From the NCBI GenBank assembly GCA_900095095.1, contig FMBT01000299.1, positions 186,001 through 250,000 of the forward strand: a stretch of DNA of 64,000 nucleotides. The letters run 5' to 3'. The notes beneath the pieces are model-generated. The model searched no databases, was not told the origin of the DNA, and saw nothing but the letters and a program-made list of their open reading frames with translations. Of this stretch, positions 14,430 to 30,897 are shown in pieces. This DNA is from Fragilariopsis cylindrus CCMP1102. Lineage: Eukaryota; Bacillariophyta; Bacillariophyceae; Bacillariales; Bacillariaceae. A program made the translations under genes and the position numbers. Each line of letters opens with the position of its first letter. Position 1 is the stretch's first letter.

Positions 14430-14880
14430 TTATTAAAAAAAATCCAAGACTATATAAATATACTATACTACCACCAGCATGTTTCCTATTGTAGTAGGTT
14501 CTGCTTAGCTTAGGAATATTGTTGTGATTTTTCAAACATATAAGAGAAACACAAAATTGAAATAAAACCTTTACACAATTAAGTTTCCTGATTTCGTGTA
14601 GTGATTATCATTTAACTCCTTGATGCAAGCATTTTACCTTTGCTTCTGTTCAACTGTCTGTTGGCTACTGTAATAGAAGATTTGACTATAATATTGTTTT
14701 GATTGGAATTAGAATTGTCCCGGGGTAATGAAAACTTCAACAGGTGTAGATTATATGACTAAATTGAAATATTTTAGAGAGGAAGTAAGTAAACCTTTAC
14801 TTTATAGTAGACAATCTTGTCTTAATTATATATGTATGTTAGTAGATACTACAGTATTTCTTCGTTCTGTTTCTGCCTGT
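14430..14880. other. Convergent 3' flank of RPS11 and the channel gene
   Basis: 450 bases of AT-rich sequence holding the two 3' UTRs, with AATAAA-like signals. No coding sequence seen. Confidence 0.5.
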
Positions 14881-17800
14881 CTACATTTCCGACCTATCCC
14901 CCGAAGCAAACATTTTCATCTCGTTCAATGCATTCAATATATTGGCGTTCATCTTTTTCGTCTCATCCCGTTCTTCCTGTACTGAAGTTTCCAGTATTTT
15001 AAACCTACTTTCAATTAGATTGATCTCCGTCCTTACTCGTGCCTCTGACATATTCATCATATTTTGGAGGTTTTCGGACTGTGAAATCACCAGATCTGTT
15101 TGTCTATCTGCAATCTGATCCATTTCTCGCTGCAAAAATTCAACGCGGCCGTGCCATATATCTTGTCTCATAGATTTACTAGAGTCTTTCGTGGCCCTTC
15201 GCGATACACCTAGTACCCAGTGCACCATTTTTTGCAGAATATTCGACCATTCATTGTTTCTATTTAGGTCGTTCTTGGTCGCTGAGTTGCGGTCGAGAAA
15301 GACCATGATTATAATGTATAACCCGATATTAATGAACACGCTTGAGAAACTAAGTAGTACGGATCCCACTCGTTCACCTTTGAGAAAAACTACTACTAAT
15401 TCTGAAAATGTCCAGCAAACCTTTAATTTATCGTACGTAGAAAGATAAGAATACGGGTGGTGAGTTTGCATCGAAAACTAGATGTGAATATTCCTTGTTA
15501 ATTTCTTATCAGACAGATCTTATCAGACAAACGATCCTTTATAACTTACCATGACGAACATACTCAACCCAAAAAAGAGCACTGATCCTCGACTCCAGTT
15601 TTCGTTTAATCTACTGCTAGTCCACCACTTGCTAGATAGAGACGATGGTGTATCATCTTGATCTTTTCTCCTGAGAAGGGTCTGGAAAGAAGCGAGCTCC
15701 GCTATTAGCATCACTCTTGCTCTTCCAAACAGCTTTTCAGATTTTATCAAGCATTTCTCATAGCTGTCGGATGCGATAGCAATAAGCACGTTTAAGAGAA
15801 CCACTGTTACAAAAAATGAGTAAAAGACAACAAGAAATACAGAGAAACTGGTTGCAAAATCGTCTCTTTTGAAATCCCCAAAATCCCCAAGAAGGATCGT
15901 ATAGACCTTAAGGAGGTATTCACTTTGTTGGCATTGCTTAGTAGTATCCGTGGAGTTTTCTGTGGCACATGTGGACGGTGCTAATGTGAACAACATTTAA
16001 ATATCACAAAAGTAGAGTAGAAAAGAAAGAAGACGTTGCATCAGTCGATGAAATAAATGACATGAAGAAGAAGACGCTTCATAAAGCAAGTATTGCGTGT
16101 ACGGTACGTGTACCACCACCCATAAGATAACACAGTGCATATGTGGTGTACAATATGTATTATAAATGACTTGACTTACCTAACAATGTGAAAAACATCT
16201 GAGAAAAGGATACCACTAACGTCAACAGAATCACACAAAACCAAAAAATGTCCTTTGTAATCTGGAGAATCGCGAGAACGAAGGTTGCTAACTGCATGTT
16301 GATAGCCTTGAGAAAATTCAATACCCTGAGCCATAAAAACCCGGTTGTTATCGCTAGTAGCCCCCGCAAAAATTTTGCGTTTTCAACGCCATTCTCGCCG
16401 TGGAAGTGCCACCGCATTGCAACTGAAGAGATCGCTGTAAGTAATACAGCAAGTATATCGATCAAGTTCCAGAAAGACAGAAGATAATTTCTTGAATGTG
16501 TTTTTGAGAGGAGAAAAAGGCTGACAAATTTTCCGATCTCACTGATAATGAAGTAGAAGATACCCGTATTAGCCTAAACAGAGAAGATTTAGGTTAGTCA
16601 TACACTACGATTTTAAGGAAAATTATGATGACAATACAACATTAGTAGTCGACTTACCACATAAATCCACTTGAGGACAGTATCCAAATCGTCTCCCATG
16701 ATCATACCATTTACAGCTGCCCTAAATCCCAAATCATTAAAATTAACATGGTCGCGTCCATAAGTACAACAGTTGCAACGAAAGGTCGGGCAATCATTTT
16801 ATCGAGTACTTTCTTAACAATTAAAGTGGTTGATACCTCTTCTATAACCCTATCACCAAGCGCTAGTAAAGAAGGAATGAAATCATTTAAACGACTGACC
16901 TCATCGATAAGATCATTGTGGTTAGGAGCCTCAGAATTATTTGCCTCTTCTTTTTGTTTAAATCCCTTTTGTCCCCTCTTCTGTTTTCCTGCACACAACT
17001 TTGACACAATTTGAAGATAGTCAATGGCACGCTGAGAAATCTGCCGTTGTGGGCTTTGTAACATTGAAGTCAACCACGGTCCAACAGAATGCTTATCGAC
17101 CAGAACACGTCGGACTATTTTAGTTGACAATGCAAATTCAAGATCGGTATCATCATTGATGGAAAATATCACTTCTAACAAATGCGGAATCGAAGCGACT
17201 TTCTCGACTATGCTAGTGCAGAGATCTGAAGGACTAGTTACATCTTGGATCATCTGCCGACCCATTCCAACATTTCTTTTTTCGAGTTCATCGAGAATCA
17301 ACGAAAGCATCCTCAAGCAGAAACGAGCGTGAGGAGTCATTTTTGATCTTCCCAATGACTGAGATGATGATGCCACACTCCCCGTGCTCATTGTATCTCT
17401 ATTTTCAATATCATCATCGTGTGGAATACCTTGACGTTGGTTTCCTGGAACCTTCAATGCCGATTTACCCCTCAACGCTATTGCACTCATCAACGTCGTT
17501 GACGTAGACTCCCAGGCATGGGTAACTGCACCACTGACTTTATGTGTATAGGCTGAAAAGTAACCCGTATCATCGTGAGGATCATGGATTTCCTTTTGGG
17601 ATGTCTCGATCCAGTCAATCAAACCAGCTTCAAATGGTATTTTACCATCATTGTTTTCTACCATAGGTGCGCCCAAAAAGCAAGGTAATAGGTCATCCAC
17701 AAGAAATTTCTCGACTAGTTTGTTTAGCTGATCCGAAGAATCTTTGTCGATACTTGGTTGGCTGAAAAGCGTGAGGAAGTCTTTGGTCTCATAATCTTCA

Positions 17801-18450
17801 TTGTTTGGGTTTCCAATGACAGCGGCTAAGGCTTTGTTGTTAGAAAAAGCATGAAGTACGGTCTCTCCTTTGAAGTTACGTCTCGATGCATCGTCGGGAG
17901 AAGTCCCAAAAAGGTACGACTTTGCCCGCATCAATTCACCTACAGTAGTCATACAACCACAGAGACCATGTATTTCATTTTTTCCAGATCTATGTCGTGA
18001 CATTATCTGCACAAAATCATCTTTCACACTTCCAGGGTCATCATTATCTTCTTTATCATCACCGATATGACGAAAACTTTGACCCGAAGGGCTGGAAAAG
18101 GCAGCTGTAGTATCCGAAGAGCTAGAATTTCTTCTATTGGTTTTCTTTTTCCTCGTCTTTAATAAAGAAACATCAGGACTGCTGCCTCCGAACTTTATTG
18201 GGGATTTGAATGATACTGGATGATTTTCTTTGCATTCATTATCCTCTAGTGAGGGAACTATTCTATTTGTTGCAGGACTATTACGCGAGGCAGTAGCATC
18301 CGAGGATTCATGTTGACTACGTGGTCGCCGAATGCTATTATCCATATTACGATTGCTATTAGATCTCGGAGGAATGGAATTTGCCGTCCGCCGGTACGGT
18401 GAGGCTTCTAGTTCTGTTCGCTGCAACGGCGATTTCGATTTCGATTCCAT
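14881..18450 (-). CDS. TRP/polycystin-like six-transmembrane cation channel (ion transport domain)
   Basis: Minus-strand gene of about 1,050 residues in five exons: about 18450-16658, 16573-16180, 15980-15550 and 15420-14881, with a frame change at about 16735. The N-terminal 530 residues are Ser/Arg-rich and disordered, then helical. S1 (FVATVVLMDATMLILM) lies at about 16780-16735, and LGFRAAVNGMIMG follows after a one-base shift. S2-S5 occupy the exons at about 16570-16180 (W..LIDILAVLLTAI, LWLRVLNFLKAI, IFWFCVILLTLVVSF). The pore region has LLGDFGDF at about 15890. S6 is FVTVVLLNVLIAIASDSYEK, as in TRP channels. A coiled-coil tail (about 15190-14890) follows another hydrophobic segment. 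By family it should pass cations through a membrane; ion selectivity and gating are unknown. The tail resembles the coiled coils used for assembly in TRP channels. Confidence 0.8.
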
Positions 18451-18960
18451 ATCAATTCGTTGACTGGGAGATACTGATATTTTGCTTGGACTTCTTTCCG
18501 AGGATTTTTCCCCATTCTTCAGAAGCTACGATATTTTAACTTACTCTGTGAGATCGAGCTCTGTTCATCTAATTATTTGTTGATTGGTTTTTTTTGTAAT
18601 CGACCCCAAATTTGAAATTTTGTATTTCGAGTTGGACCGTCAGGGGCATATAGTTTTCTAAAGATAATTTACTTAATTCGGCAGTAAAAAACAGTTACGA
18701 CTAGTACGACTACTAATCTAGACCGTAATCAACTTTTTTATTTTTGTACATCATCGAACAAGATTTCTTGTTAGCAACTAGCAAGTAGCAACACTACGGT
18801 AATAGAATGCATTATGCAACGCATACCTCCACAGCTTTAAGCTTGTAGCTTGTTTTACTTCTTCTCATAAGTGCCGAAGAATAAACAGAGTTGTTTCCTG
18901 GACAGTAACTTAGCAACTAAGGAAGAAAGCTCATCTCGCGAGGCACAACCGTAATCGATA
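18451..18960. other. Divergent promoter region (channel / PH protein)
   Basis: 510 bases between two divergent starts. AT-rich; no ORF or recognisable motif beyond poly-T tracts. Confidence 0.45.
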
Positions 18961-21020
18961 ATGGAGGGACAAGACGGTAATGAATCATCCTCTTCCGAAG
19001 ATGATCTGAATGGAAGCATTCAACAGACTGGATCGTCCGATGCAGATGATGTCACAGTGTCTTCCGATGATCAACTAAGCCTATCTGATTCAGAATACTT
19101 TGAACGAGGAGCGAGAGCTGACAGGATGGAACTCCGTCGGGTACCGTACGAGGATTTAACCGATACACAGTCAACATGCCTGAATTTTGCTATGGAACAT
19201 AGAATCTTTCTTAGGGCTATGCTTGGTCTACTTAACGAGAGAGACAAGACAGCAACGGAAATCGGTATGAATGATCCAAATGTATTTAAATGCGGGCCAC
19301 TTAAAAAAGCTTCCCATCTTTTGTCGGGTGTATGGAAGATGAAATATGTTGAAATTAGAAGAGGGATGTTTTCCTATTTTGAAGACGTTGCTTCAGGCGA
19401 CAAAAATGCACCATGTTCATTACTTCAAAAGAATATACCATTGAGTTCGAACGAAACAACTTGCCGAGCTGTAAAAATTCATCGAAATGGACTCAATATG
19501 GTCCAGGGTGCTATATTTGAACTAAAAGTTGGTAAATTTGGACGTTTGTGGTTGGCAAGAACGAAAGCTGAACGAAAAAAATGGTTGGAAGCGATCAACG
19601 ATGCTATGATTGGACGATCAATAAATCAAGATTCAGATAATGTACACGGTAGGTCAGGAAATGTTAACTCACGATCACCCTATAAGGACGATTTAAAGCT
19701 ATATCTTAAAATAAAAGCTAATTTGAAAAACTCGAAGTCAAAAAAGGAATACATCGACGGATTAATCAATCTTTCTGGTCGCGACCCTTTGAATATCCCC
19801 GTAAGATGGATAATGGAACAACTAGAAAATAAAAACAATGGACGGACTGAAGATAATACAGTGGGGGCATTTGTTGAAACAAGCATCAATAGTAGCGTAG
19901 AGCAATTATGGCGTGATTTACGCCGCGATACAATCAGGATCAATAAAGAATTATTTTTGGGTGATAGTGGACATGGACCCGAAAAAATAATCGGTGCTTT
20001 AACAAGAGATATTGTTGCGGTCAGTAGATCTGATTCAAAATATTACCGATATGCAATTCCGGAATCAAAGGCAGTTGCCTACGCAAGAGACATTCTTCTC
20101 TCCATCAATCGTACAAGGAGTGGAGGCGATTCCTACTTTTGTATAGACACGTTGACTAGTAACTCTGATTTAGTTGTTATTGTTCCGAGTTCGCAACAAG
20201 CTGAGCCCCTATCGATTACAGTTGAACTTGACGAGTCAGATGGTTTTGCTGACTATAGTTCGAACGACAAGACAGGGTGGATACGGACTCGTAATAGAAT
20301 TCAAAAATCGTGGAGAAAACGATTTTTTGTTTTATCTGAGGGCACATTAAGCTTTTATCGACATGCCACTCCTAGACCACACGGTTTTCGAAAACAGGAT
20401 GTTATCACAGATGCAACCATATCAGTCGATGAAGCTAAGGACCAGCCTGGTTATTACGTCATATCTATCGATCCTAAGGATGGCATCCAGGAGCGACTTC
20501 TCTACTTCAACAGTGTCGATAAAGTAATTAGCTGGGCACATGCCCTAGAGTGTGTTGCTAAGTCATCGTCGAATCGATTTGGCAAACGGGTACGCGGACT
20601 TTCTTCGTCTCAAGAACCCCGTCAAACGATCGAACAAGCCATGACAACCCACCTCGCAACTCTAGGTTTAGATTCGACCGATATAGAAGAACGATTAGCA
20701 CGTCTTTCGGCAAGAACTTTCTCTCGAGTTAGGATTTCCGCCCATGCATCTACAGAGTATAATGTTTGTACCAACGACCCACAGGGATTCGACGGAGACA
20801 AGTGGGCTACATTAACGGCCACTTCTTGCAGAGATTTCGCATCACATGCGGCAGGATTGTTGGTGGAGAAGAGATCGTCCAAGTTGGCGTCTCTAAGTGT
20901 TCTCTTGTCACCGAGGATGGAGATAATCTTCACGATGATAATCAAGGAAATCAGTTAGATGACGCTCCAATATCGCCTCGTCGCAAGCTTTCCTTACACA
21001 GAAGGAGACAGTCGCGTTAG
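18961..21020 (+). CDS. Protein with two pleckstrin-homology domains
   Basis: Single-exon protein of about 685 residues if read through a frameshift, or 665 if stopped at 20958. The N-terminus is acidic and Ser-rich. PH domain 1 (about residues 105-220) has GPLKKASHLLSGVWKMKYVEI at its start and a C-terminal helix with W (KKWLEAINDAM). A helical, Lys-rich middle (about 240-420) follows. PH domain 2 (about 438-545) begins KTGWIRTRNRIQKSWRKRFF and also ends with an aromatic helix (VISWAHALECV). The frame of the last 70 residues is doubtful. One base back from about 20830, the sequence reads as a beta-rich segment (RFRITCGRIVGGEEIVQV) and an acidic-to-basic tail ending at 21020, which fits the expected run-on better. 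PH domains bind phosphoinositides or proteins, so membrane-linked signalling is likely. No catalytic domain is visible. Confidence 0.75.
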
Positions 21021-21096
21021 ATGTATGGAACAAATATTCGACGCGCGACCTAACGATGATAAACCATTTGACTCTAGAAATTAATCTCCAGGCCGA

Positions 21097-22824
21097 TCAA
21101 TCAAACTCTTTTCGAGAATCATACAACGTAGCAAAAGCAATACCACCTAGCGCGTAAATAAAGGCATTGAGACCCCAGACGTAACTCCAATTTTGATTTG
21201 TCGCATCAAGAATTTCCCCGGTTAGATAAACTCCAAATGTTCCTACCATAACACTTGGCAGAGATGTTACCGAATACAATAATCCAGTCCACTTAGGTCC
21301 AGCTTTTTCTTGATTGGCTGCACCATAACCAGCGGCATTAAACGACTGAAAACCCACCGCTATAGCAAATAGCGTCTGTGCTACCCAAGGCTCCTCGGGT
21401 ATTCTCGAGGCTAGTATTGCTAGACAAATTGCAGGCCCCAACAAACCCACCGCTTGAAAAGATCGTCTTATACGTGTGATTTCATCATCAGTTACAATTT
21501 CCAGGTTTTGGATAGCTGAATCTGCGACTGATCCTGCAGCAAGCCCTCCAATAGCTCCGACGATGGAAGGTACTATGAGTAACACGGCTGACTCCTTCAC
21601 GTTCAATCCATATTGCTCTGAATAAAATGTTGGTGTCCAAGAGAGATTATTATATAAACCCCAATTATTTGCTGCATGGGCTAAAAACATCGCTACAACA
21701 CCTCGCGACTGTATAAATTTTTTCCAAGGTGCAGCTTGCAAGATCTGTTTGGCTTGGTCGATATTGTCATACAAAAAGTTAAGTTCTTTGTTCGAATCAC
21801 CGATTATCATTTCTTTGTTGTCTTTTGTAGTTTCAATACTTGTAGACGGAATAGCTGCAGGAGAATCCTTTGCAAGCATTAGCCACGGTACTAAAAATAA
21901 TAAACCGGCTCCTCCATATAGTATAAACACACTTCTCCAGTCAGAAAAGTAATCAATCACCATCGGACTTAATGAATATGCCATGATAGTTCCAAATTGA
22001 AATCCACAAAAGACTATAGCTATCGCAAAACTTTTTTTCTCTGGCTTGACAAATTCTGAGAGTAGACGTTGAACGGTCGGAACAACTACAGACTCTGATG
22101 CTCCGACAAGAGCTCTCGCACCTAATAGTAGACCCACGTCGCCTTGAGCTATAGTGAAAGGAGTAGCAATGGTCCCAACACTCCATAGACAAATACCAGC
22201 AGCCATAATCAAACGTGGCGAAAGCCTAGAAAGTAATAATCCAGCAGGTAAGATAGCCAATCCATAACCGACCGAGAAAAAGGACGATATTGAGCCTTTT
22301 ACTGTATCTGAGATACCCATCTCTTGAGACATAGGTACTAGTGCAACGCTCATTGCAACTCGATCGAGAGAGCAAAGAGATCCGACCGCAAATATCAAGA
22401 CCATCATTGTCCTTGCAAGAGCTTCGTTGTCCTCGTCCTCATCGTTGTGATTTGTTGTGATTGTTTCAAGTTCTGGTGGTTCGTTAGAGATGATCTCAGT
22501 ATTATTATTATTATTAATAATATTATTATCATCATCATCATCAAGAACACCCAACGTCGTTTCATCAGGTACTAATATACATGTTGTCTCATCATTTCCA
22601 TTTTTTAGTGCTGTAAAAAGATGTGTAGTGTGAGCGCTCGATTTTCGTTTGTTCCAGAAGTTTGATTGTGTGGCTGATAAGAAAATGCCGACAGACTCAA
22701 GGTGATGGTGATCATATATAGTAGGAGGTATCAAGAAGGACGAAGATATGGAAAATAATGTACTACAGCAAATGATGCTTAAGATGTTGAAAAATAAGAG
22801 AGTCGCATTTTTCAGGATGATCAT
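21097..22824 (-). CDS. Major facilitator superfamily transporter, SLC17/PHT4 (anion transporter)-like, probable plastid location
   Basis: Single-exon 12-helix MFS carrier of about 575 residues. The family signature DRVAMSVALVPMSQEMG in the first helix and loop is close to that of plant PHT4/ANTR and animal SLC17 phosphate/organic-anion carriers. Further helices read GYGLAILPAGLLLSRLSPR and GARALVGASESVVVP. I place the start at the ATG at 22824 because the upstream in-frame codon is not ATG. This start gives a clean signal-peptide-like N-terminus (hydrophobic to SISSSF), followed by a Ser/Asn/Asp-rich stretch of about 100 residues before the first carrier helix. A signal peptide with Phe just after the likely cleavage point is the diatom plastid pattern. 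Likely cargo is phosphate or a small organic anion; the substrate cannot be read from sequence. Confidence 0.85.
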   Translation of the reverse strand: MIILKNATLLFFNILSIICCSTLFSISSSFLIPPTIYDHHHLESVGIFLSATQSNFWNKRKSSAHTTHLFTALKNGNDETTCILVPDETTLGVLDDDDDNNIINNNNNTEIISNEPPELETITTNHNDEDEDNEALARTMMVLIFAVGSLCSLDRVAMSVALVPMSQEMGISDTVKGSISSFFSVGYGLAILPAGLLLSRLSPRLIMAAGICLWSVGTIATPFTIAQGDVGLLLGARALVGASESVVVPTVQRLLSEFVKPEKKSFAIAIVFCGFQFGTIMAYSLSPMVIDYFSDWRSVFILYGGAGLLFLVPWLMLAKDSPAAIPSTSIETTKDNKEMIIGDSNKELNFLYDNIDQAKQILQAAPWKKFIQSRGVVAMFLAHAANNWGLYNNLSWTPTFYSEQYGLNVKESAVLLIVPSIVGAIGGLAAGSVADSAIQNLEIVTDDEITRIRRSFQAVGLLGPAICLAILASRIPEEPWVAQTLFAIAVGFQSFNAAGYGAANQEKAGPKWTGLLYSVTSLPSVMVGTFGVYLTGEILDATNQNWSYVWGLNAFIYALGGIAFATLYDSRKEFD

Positions 22825-23512
22825 AGCACTTTGTTTTCGTTTCCGTTTCACCTTGGTTGTTGTTATGCTCTCTTGTCGGGTCTAAAGAAATAAAGCCTGT
22901 CACTACGTCACTACCGTGGAATTATTTACTAGATAAAGAGAATGAAATAAAAATGGGTTGTGCCGATAGAACTAACTTAGATGATCAAATCCCCTCAAAC
23001 TGATTGATTCGAACGCGCGTAAAACTACTGTGATACAATTATTGCATGATTCTGCTGAAGACAAACAAAGAAAACTCAGATTCATCAGAGGATGTCCATA
23101 AGTGTTAGTGCTCTTCTATTCTTCCATCCTTTTAAAATTGACTGTTAATAATGTGTTAATACAAGGACTATGTAGATTGCCACATTGGTTAGAATTTGGC
23201 TCCTAGCTTTGGTATACCCTTACCCTTGGTGGAGAATTACTATTAGCAGTTGAATTCTCTGGTACCCCCAATATAACAAGACCAATATTCAATATAAGTT
23301 CTTTCATTTTTGAAAATGAAAAGTCGACTATATTTATTTTAGTACTAGACTACGTGTATAATACACCATAACGAACGCGTAAGAGCTTCACACCCCTGCG
23401 GTAAAATTTGGGCGTTTATTTTAAGTTTATAATATTTTTCTTTCCCACAAAGTATTCAATCTGCATCTAAAACTTTGGCATCAGACTTTAATTTATGATG
23501 ATGGTTGACTAG
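22825..23512. other. Intergenic region between MFS carrier and ISWI
   Basis: 690 bases, AT-rich, holding the MFS promoter and the ISWI 3' flank. No coding sequence seen. Confidence 0.45.
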
Positions 23513-27858
<4,346 letters not shown>

Positions 27859-28325
27859 CCTTTTGCTCTGTGGAAATAATAAAGGCACTATACTTGATCA
27901 CAACAATGCTTCTATTTACAATATATATGTTTGTATGTTGCATGGTGTTAATACTAATATTTGAAATTTGCTCCGTATAATAGCACAGTGAACACCGGTA
28001 TGGTAGTTCCACGAAAAATGACAGCGAAGACGATCATTACGTAAATTTTTGCGCGCGCTTTTCGTTAGTAGTATTATCAATTAGGCGGATGGCGCGGAGA
28101 CGGTTGTTTTTCGACTCACTCGACTCACGCTTCAAAACTTGACTTCAAGAAAAAGCTTTGATATGAAATTTAAAATAAAATCGAAAAAGGAACACATATC
28201 AGAGTAACACCATCAAGCGATGTGCTTGTACTTGTACAACTACTATTAGTACCAGCAAAGCTAGAGTAGTAGTATTGCGTCCTTGGCATAGCAGTAGAAA
28301 ATGCAAGATATCTATCGAAAATAGT
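27859..28325. other. Divergent promoter region (ISWI / sulfotransferase)
   Basis: About 470 bases, AT-rich with scattered CG-rich words. No additional gene seen. Confidence 0.4.
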
Positions 28326-30013
28326 ATGTTTCCCTTCAAGCAAGTAGCAAGGAAATATCGCTTCTACCAAGCGCTTGTCATCTGTTTATCCTTTTGGACC
28401 ATAAATCGTATCTTGTCCTATCATGACTCGATTCTCAATCGGTATGAGTTGCAGAGCTTCAAAGAGGATAAGTTATTACTTCCCTCTACCAATCGGGCTT
28501 CCTCTAATCTGAATTATCACAATATTGTGGTTGTTGCAAACACAACCGCAAACACAACAACCAGCACTATTAAAGAATTTTCATACTCGAATGAATATTA
28601 CCGTCACCCGAATTTCACTTTCGATTTTCCACTTTGTCTTGTACACGTTGGAAAGGTAAACAAATAAATACAACATTGGTCTGTTACCTACGTAATTAAT
28701 AATTCGCTCACATTTTTTACGTATTCACTGTGTTGTGTTCTTTAATAAACAACAGACTGCCGGGTCGAGTATTTCGTGTGGACTGGGACTAATGTACGCC
28801 GACTGTGAAGGAATGCCACGTGACCCACCACTTCCATACGTTCATTATTTTCATATGAAAAAGAGCACTTGTCATCAGGAGACAGCAACCTATCTGATGA
28901 CAATAAGAAATCCATTAACGAGAATTCAAAGTTGGTTTAATTTCGAAAAAGATATTGTTCCATCAAGACGGAACAAACATGCCGAAAACAGACTAAGATG
29001 GAAAAGAGGAATGATATTTACAGAATGCTACGATAACTTTGTAGATCTTGTAGCGAAAGGGATAGGAACTATATATAATCTGAGTTCTACTACTATTAAT
29101 GGAAACAGTAATGATACATACGAAATTTCATCGGAACGTCCTATTAACATGACTTGTCCAGGTAAGTGAACGTATATTGAATAATCGATTTACATTCTTG
29201 TCAAACAAATAATTCAGAACGGTATTTTTTACCTTGTGTGCTCTTCTATGGTCAGTGCTGTGTATAGTACTAATATACATGTAATTATTTGTTTATCTAT
29301 TTGTTTGTTTATTTATCTCCACCACCAAGAACGAGCATTGGCTGCTTTGTGTAAGTCAATGAATATGTTATGACATCAAACGATTTACAACGGTCTTCTT
29401 TATGAACTTGTGTGTGTATATGATACTACTATATTTGATACTCACTTATGGATGATAATAATAATATTCTTCAGTAGGTGCACGAGAATTTTCTTATCAC
29501 GAATGGTATAACTACGAACACTACTGGACAGCGCTGCGGAATCGTCATCAGAAATTTTCTGATGGAAATAATCATTCACAATTATCTGCACTGTCGCCGT
29601 CTCTATTTGTTCTTCGCACAGAACATTTATATGAAGATTGGATCGGATTTGCAAAAGAAGATCTTTTCCGACATGTTAATAAAGGGAGTCGCAATAATAA
29701 CATTACCCATGTCTCTAATTTAACAAAAGATGGCGACAATATTGTTTCTGACAATGATTATTCGAGCCCGTTTTGGGTTAATCTATGTTATGCTATGTGT
29801 CCAGAGATTCAAATCTACAAACAAATATTGCAACATTCTAATAATTTGAACGTATCACAGGTACAAGAATCGATTAGTGAAGTTCAGATGATGTGTCCAA
29901 AGGAAAGTTCAAATATACGTAGCTGTCCTGGCATTCCACAATTTCCGTTACTCAAGGTACCACGGAAAGAATACATAAAAGAAACTAAAAAACGCCTGTT
30001 TGCCATTGTATGA
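28326..30013 (+). CDS. Sulfotransferase-family type II membrane protein
   Basis: Four exons: 28326-28655, 28756-29161, a 21-nt exon 29330-29350, and 29478-30013; about 430 residues. Start chosen at the ATG at 28326. It gives a short basic cytoplasmic tail and one hydrophobic segment (FYQALVICLSFWTI), the type II Golgi topology. PAPS-binding features: 5'-phosphosulfate loop HVGKTAGSS, split by the first intron, and 3'-phosphate motif TIRNPLTRIQSWF. After the micro-exon the reading continues with SYHEWYNYEHYW and SLFVLRTEHLYEDW. The latter resembles the late R..E.L..DW segment of carbohydrate sulfotransferases. It should transfer sulfate from PAPS to a glycan or protein in the Golgi lumen; the acceptor is unknown. 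No frameshift is needed. Confidence 0.8.
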
Positions 30014-30043
30014 AAACTCAGAGAAATAAATGATAGTACAACA

Positions 30044-30063
30044 TATATATATATATATATATA
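30044..30063. repeat. (AT)n microsatellite
   Basis: About nine to ten AT units just after the sulfotransferase stop codon. Confidence 0.9.
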
Positions 30064-30162
30064 TTTTATTTATATTAAAAAATGATTCTTGGAAAGTATT
30101 AGTCTAAAAGTTTTTATATATTACTGTAATAGTTGGGAACTCTATTTATAGGTTATTTACAC

Positions 30163-30690
30163 GAGGTAAAACTTCGCGCCATCGATCGCTAAGTTGAAAG
30201 TTGCGCACTTTCAACTTTACCTCATTTTGGTGCCATCTTCCGCTCGGGGAATTAAAAAAATTATTAAAAATTGTTAATATTCCCCTAGCAACCAAAGTCG
30301 CGCGCGATGGCTTAATGAAAAATCATTAAGACAAATTTTTCAATCATCTCTCTTAATGATTTTTCATTAGGTTTCATGATTTTTCATTAAGCTTAATGAT
30401 TGCTTAATGAGCTTAATGATTGCTTAGTGAAAAATCATTAACCTTAATTATCGCGAAAAATGCCGCGCTTTTCTTTTTTTGCTTAATGATTTTTCATTAG
30501 GCTTATGATTTTTCATTAAGCTTAATGATTGCTTAATGAGCTTAATGATTTTTTTTTGGCTTAATGATTGCTTAATGATTGCTTAATGATTACTTATATG
30601 ATTTTTCTAGCCTCGCGCGACTTAGGGTACCAGGGGAATATTCGTTATGTTGATAATTTTTTTAATACGCGAGTGGAAGATGGTCCTGAT
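30163..30690. mobile_element. Foldback / MITE-like element with imperfect terminal inverted repeats
   Basis: Two arms, 30233-30310 and 30611-30683, are imperfect inverted copies. Both hold CCATCTTCC, a TTAAAAAAATTAT core, AATATTCCCCT and GTCGCGCG in the same order. The 300 bases between are built from many copies of GCTTAATGATT and its partial reverse complement (TTTTTCATTAAG). A stretch of about 70 bases starting at 30352 is repeated at 30482. Immediately left is a nested palindrome: GAGGTAAA 30163-30170 with TTTACCTC 30216-30223, and GTTGAAAGT/ACTTTCAAC around 30204. No transposase is present, so it would be non-autonomous. The exact ends and any target-site duplication could not be fixed by eye. 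Confidence 0.6.
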
Positions 30691-30897
30691 AAAAAAAAAA
30701 AACATCAATACATCAATGACGCTCCAATGAAGGAGTTCAGTCGACAAGATACAAAGTAAGTCTATAAGTCTAATAAAGTAAGGACAAAATAATTCCAACA
30801 AAGCTTACACCTCCCGCCTTTTGCCTTACAGGTGTCTTTCTACCTGACAATGGGAATTTCTTGGAGTGTGAACTATTGAAATACGTCTACTAGAATC

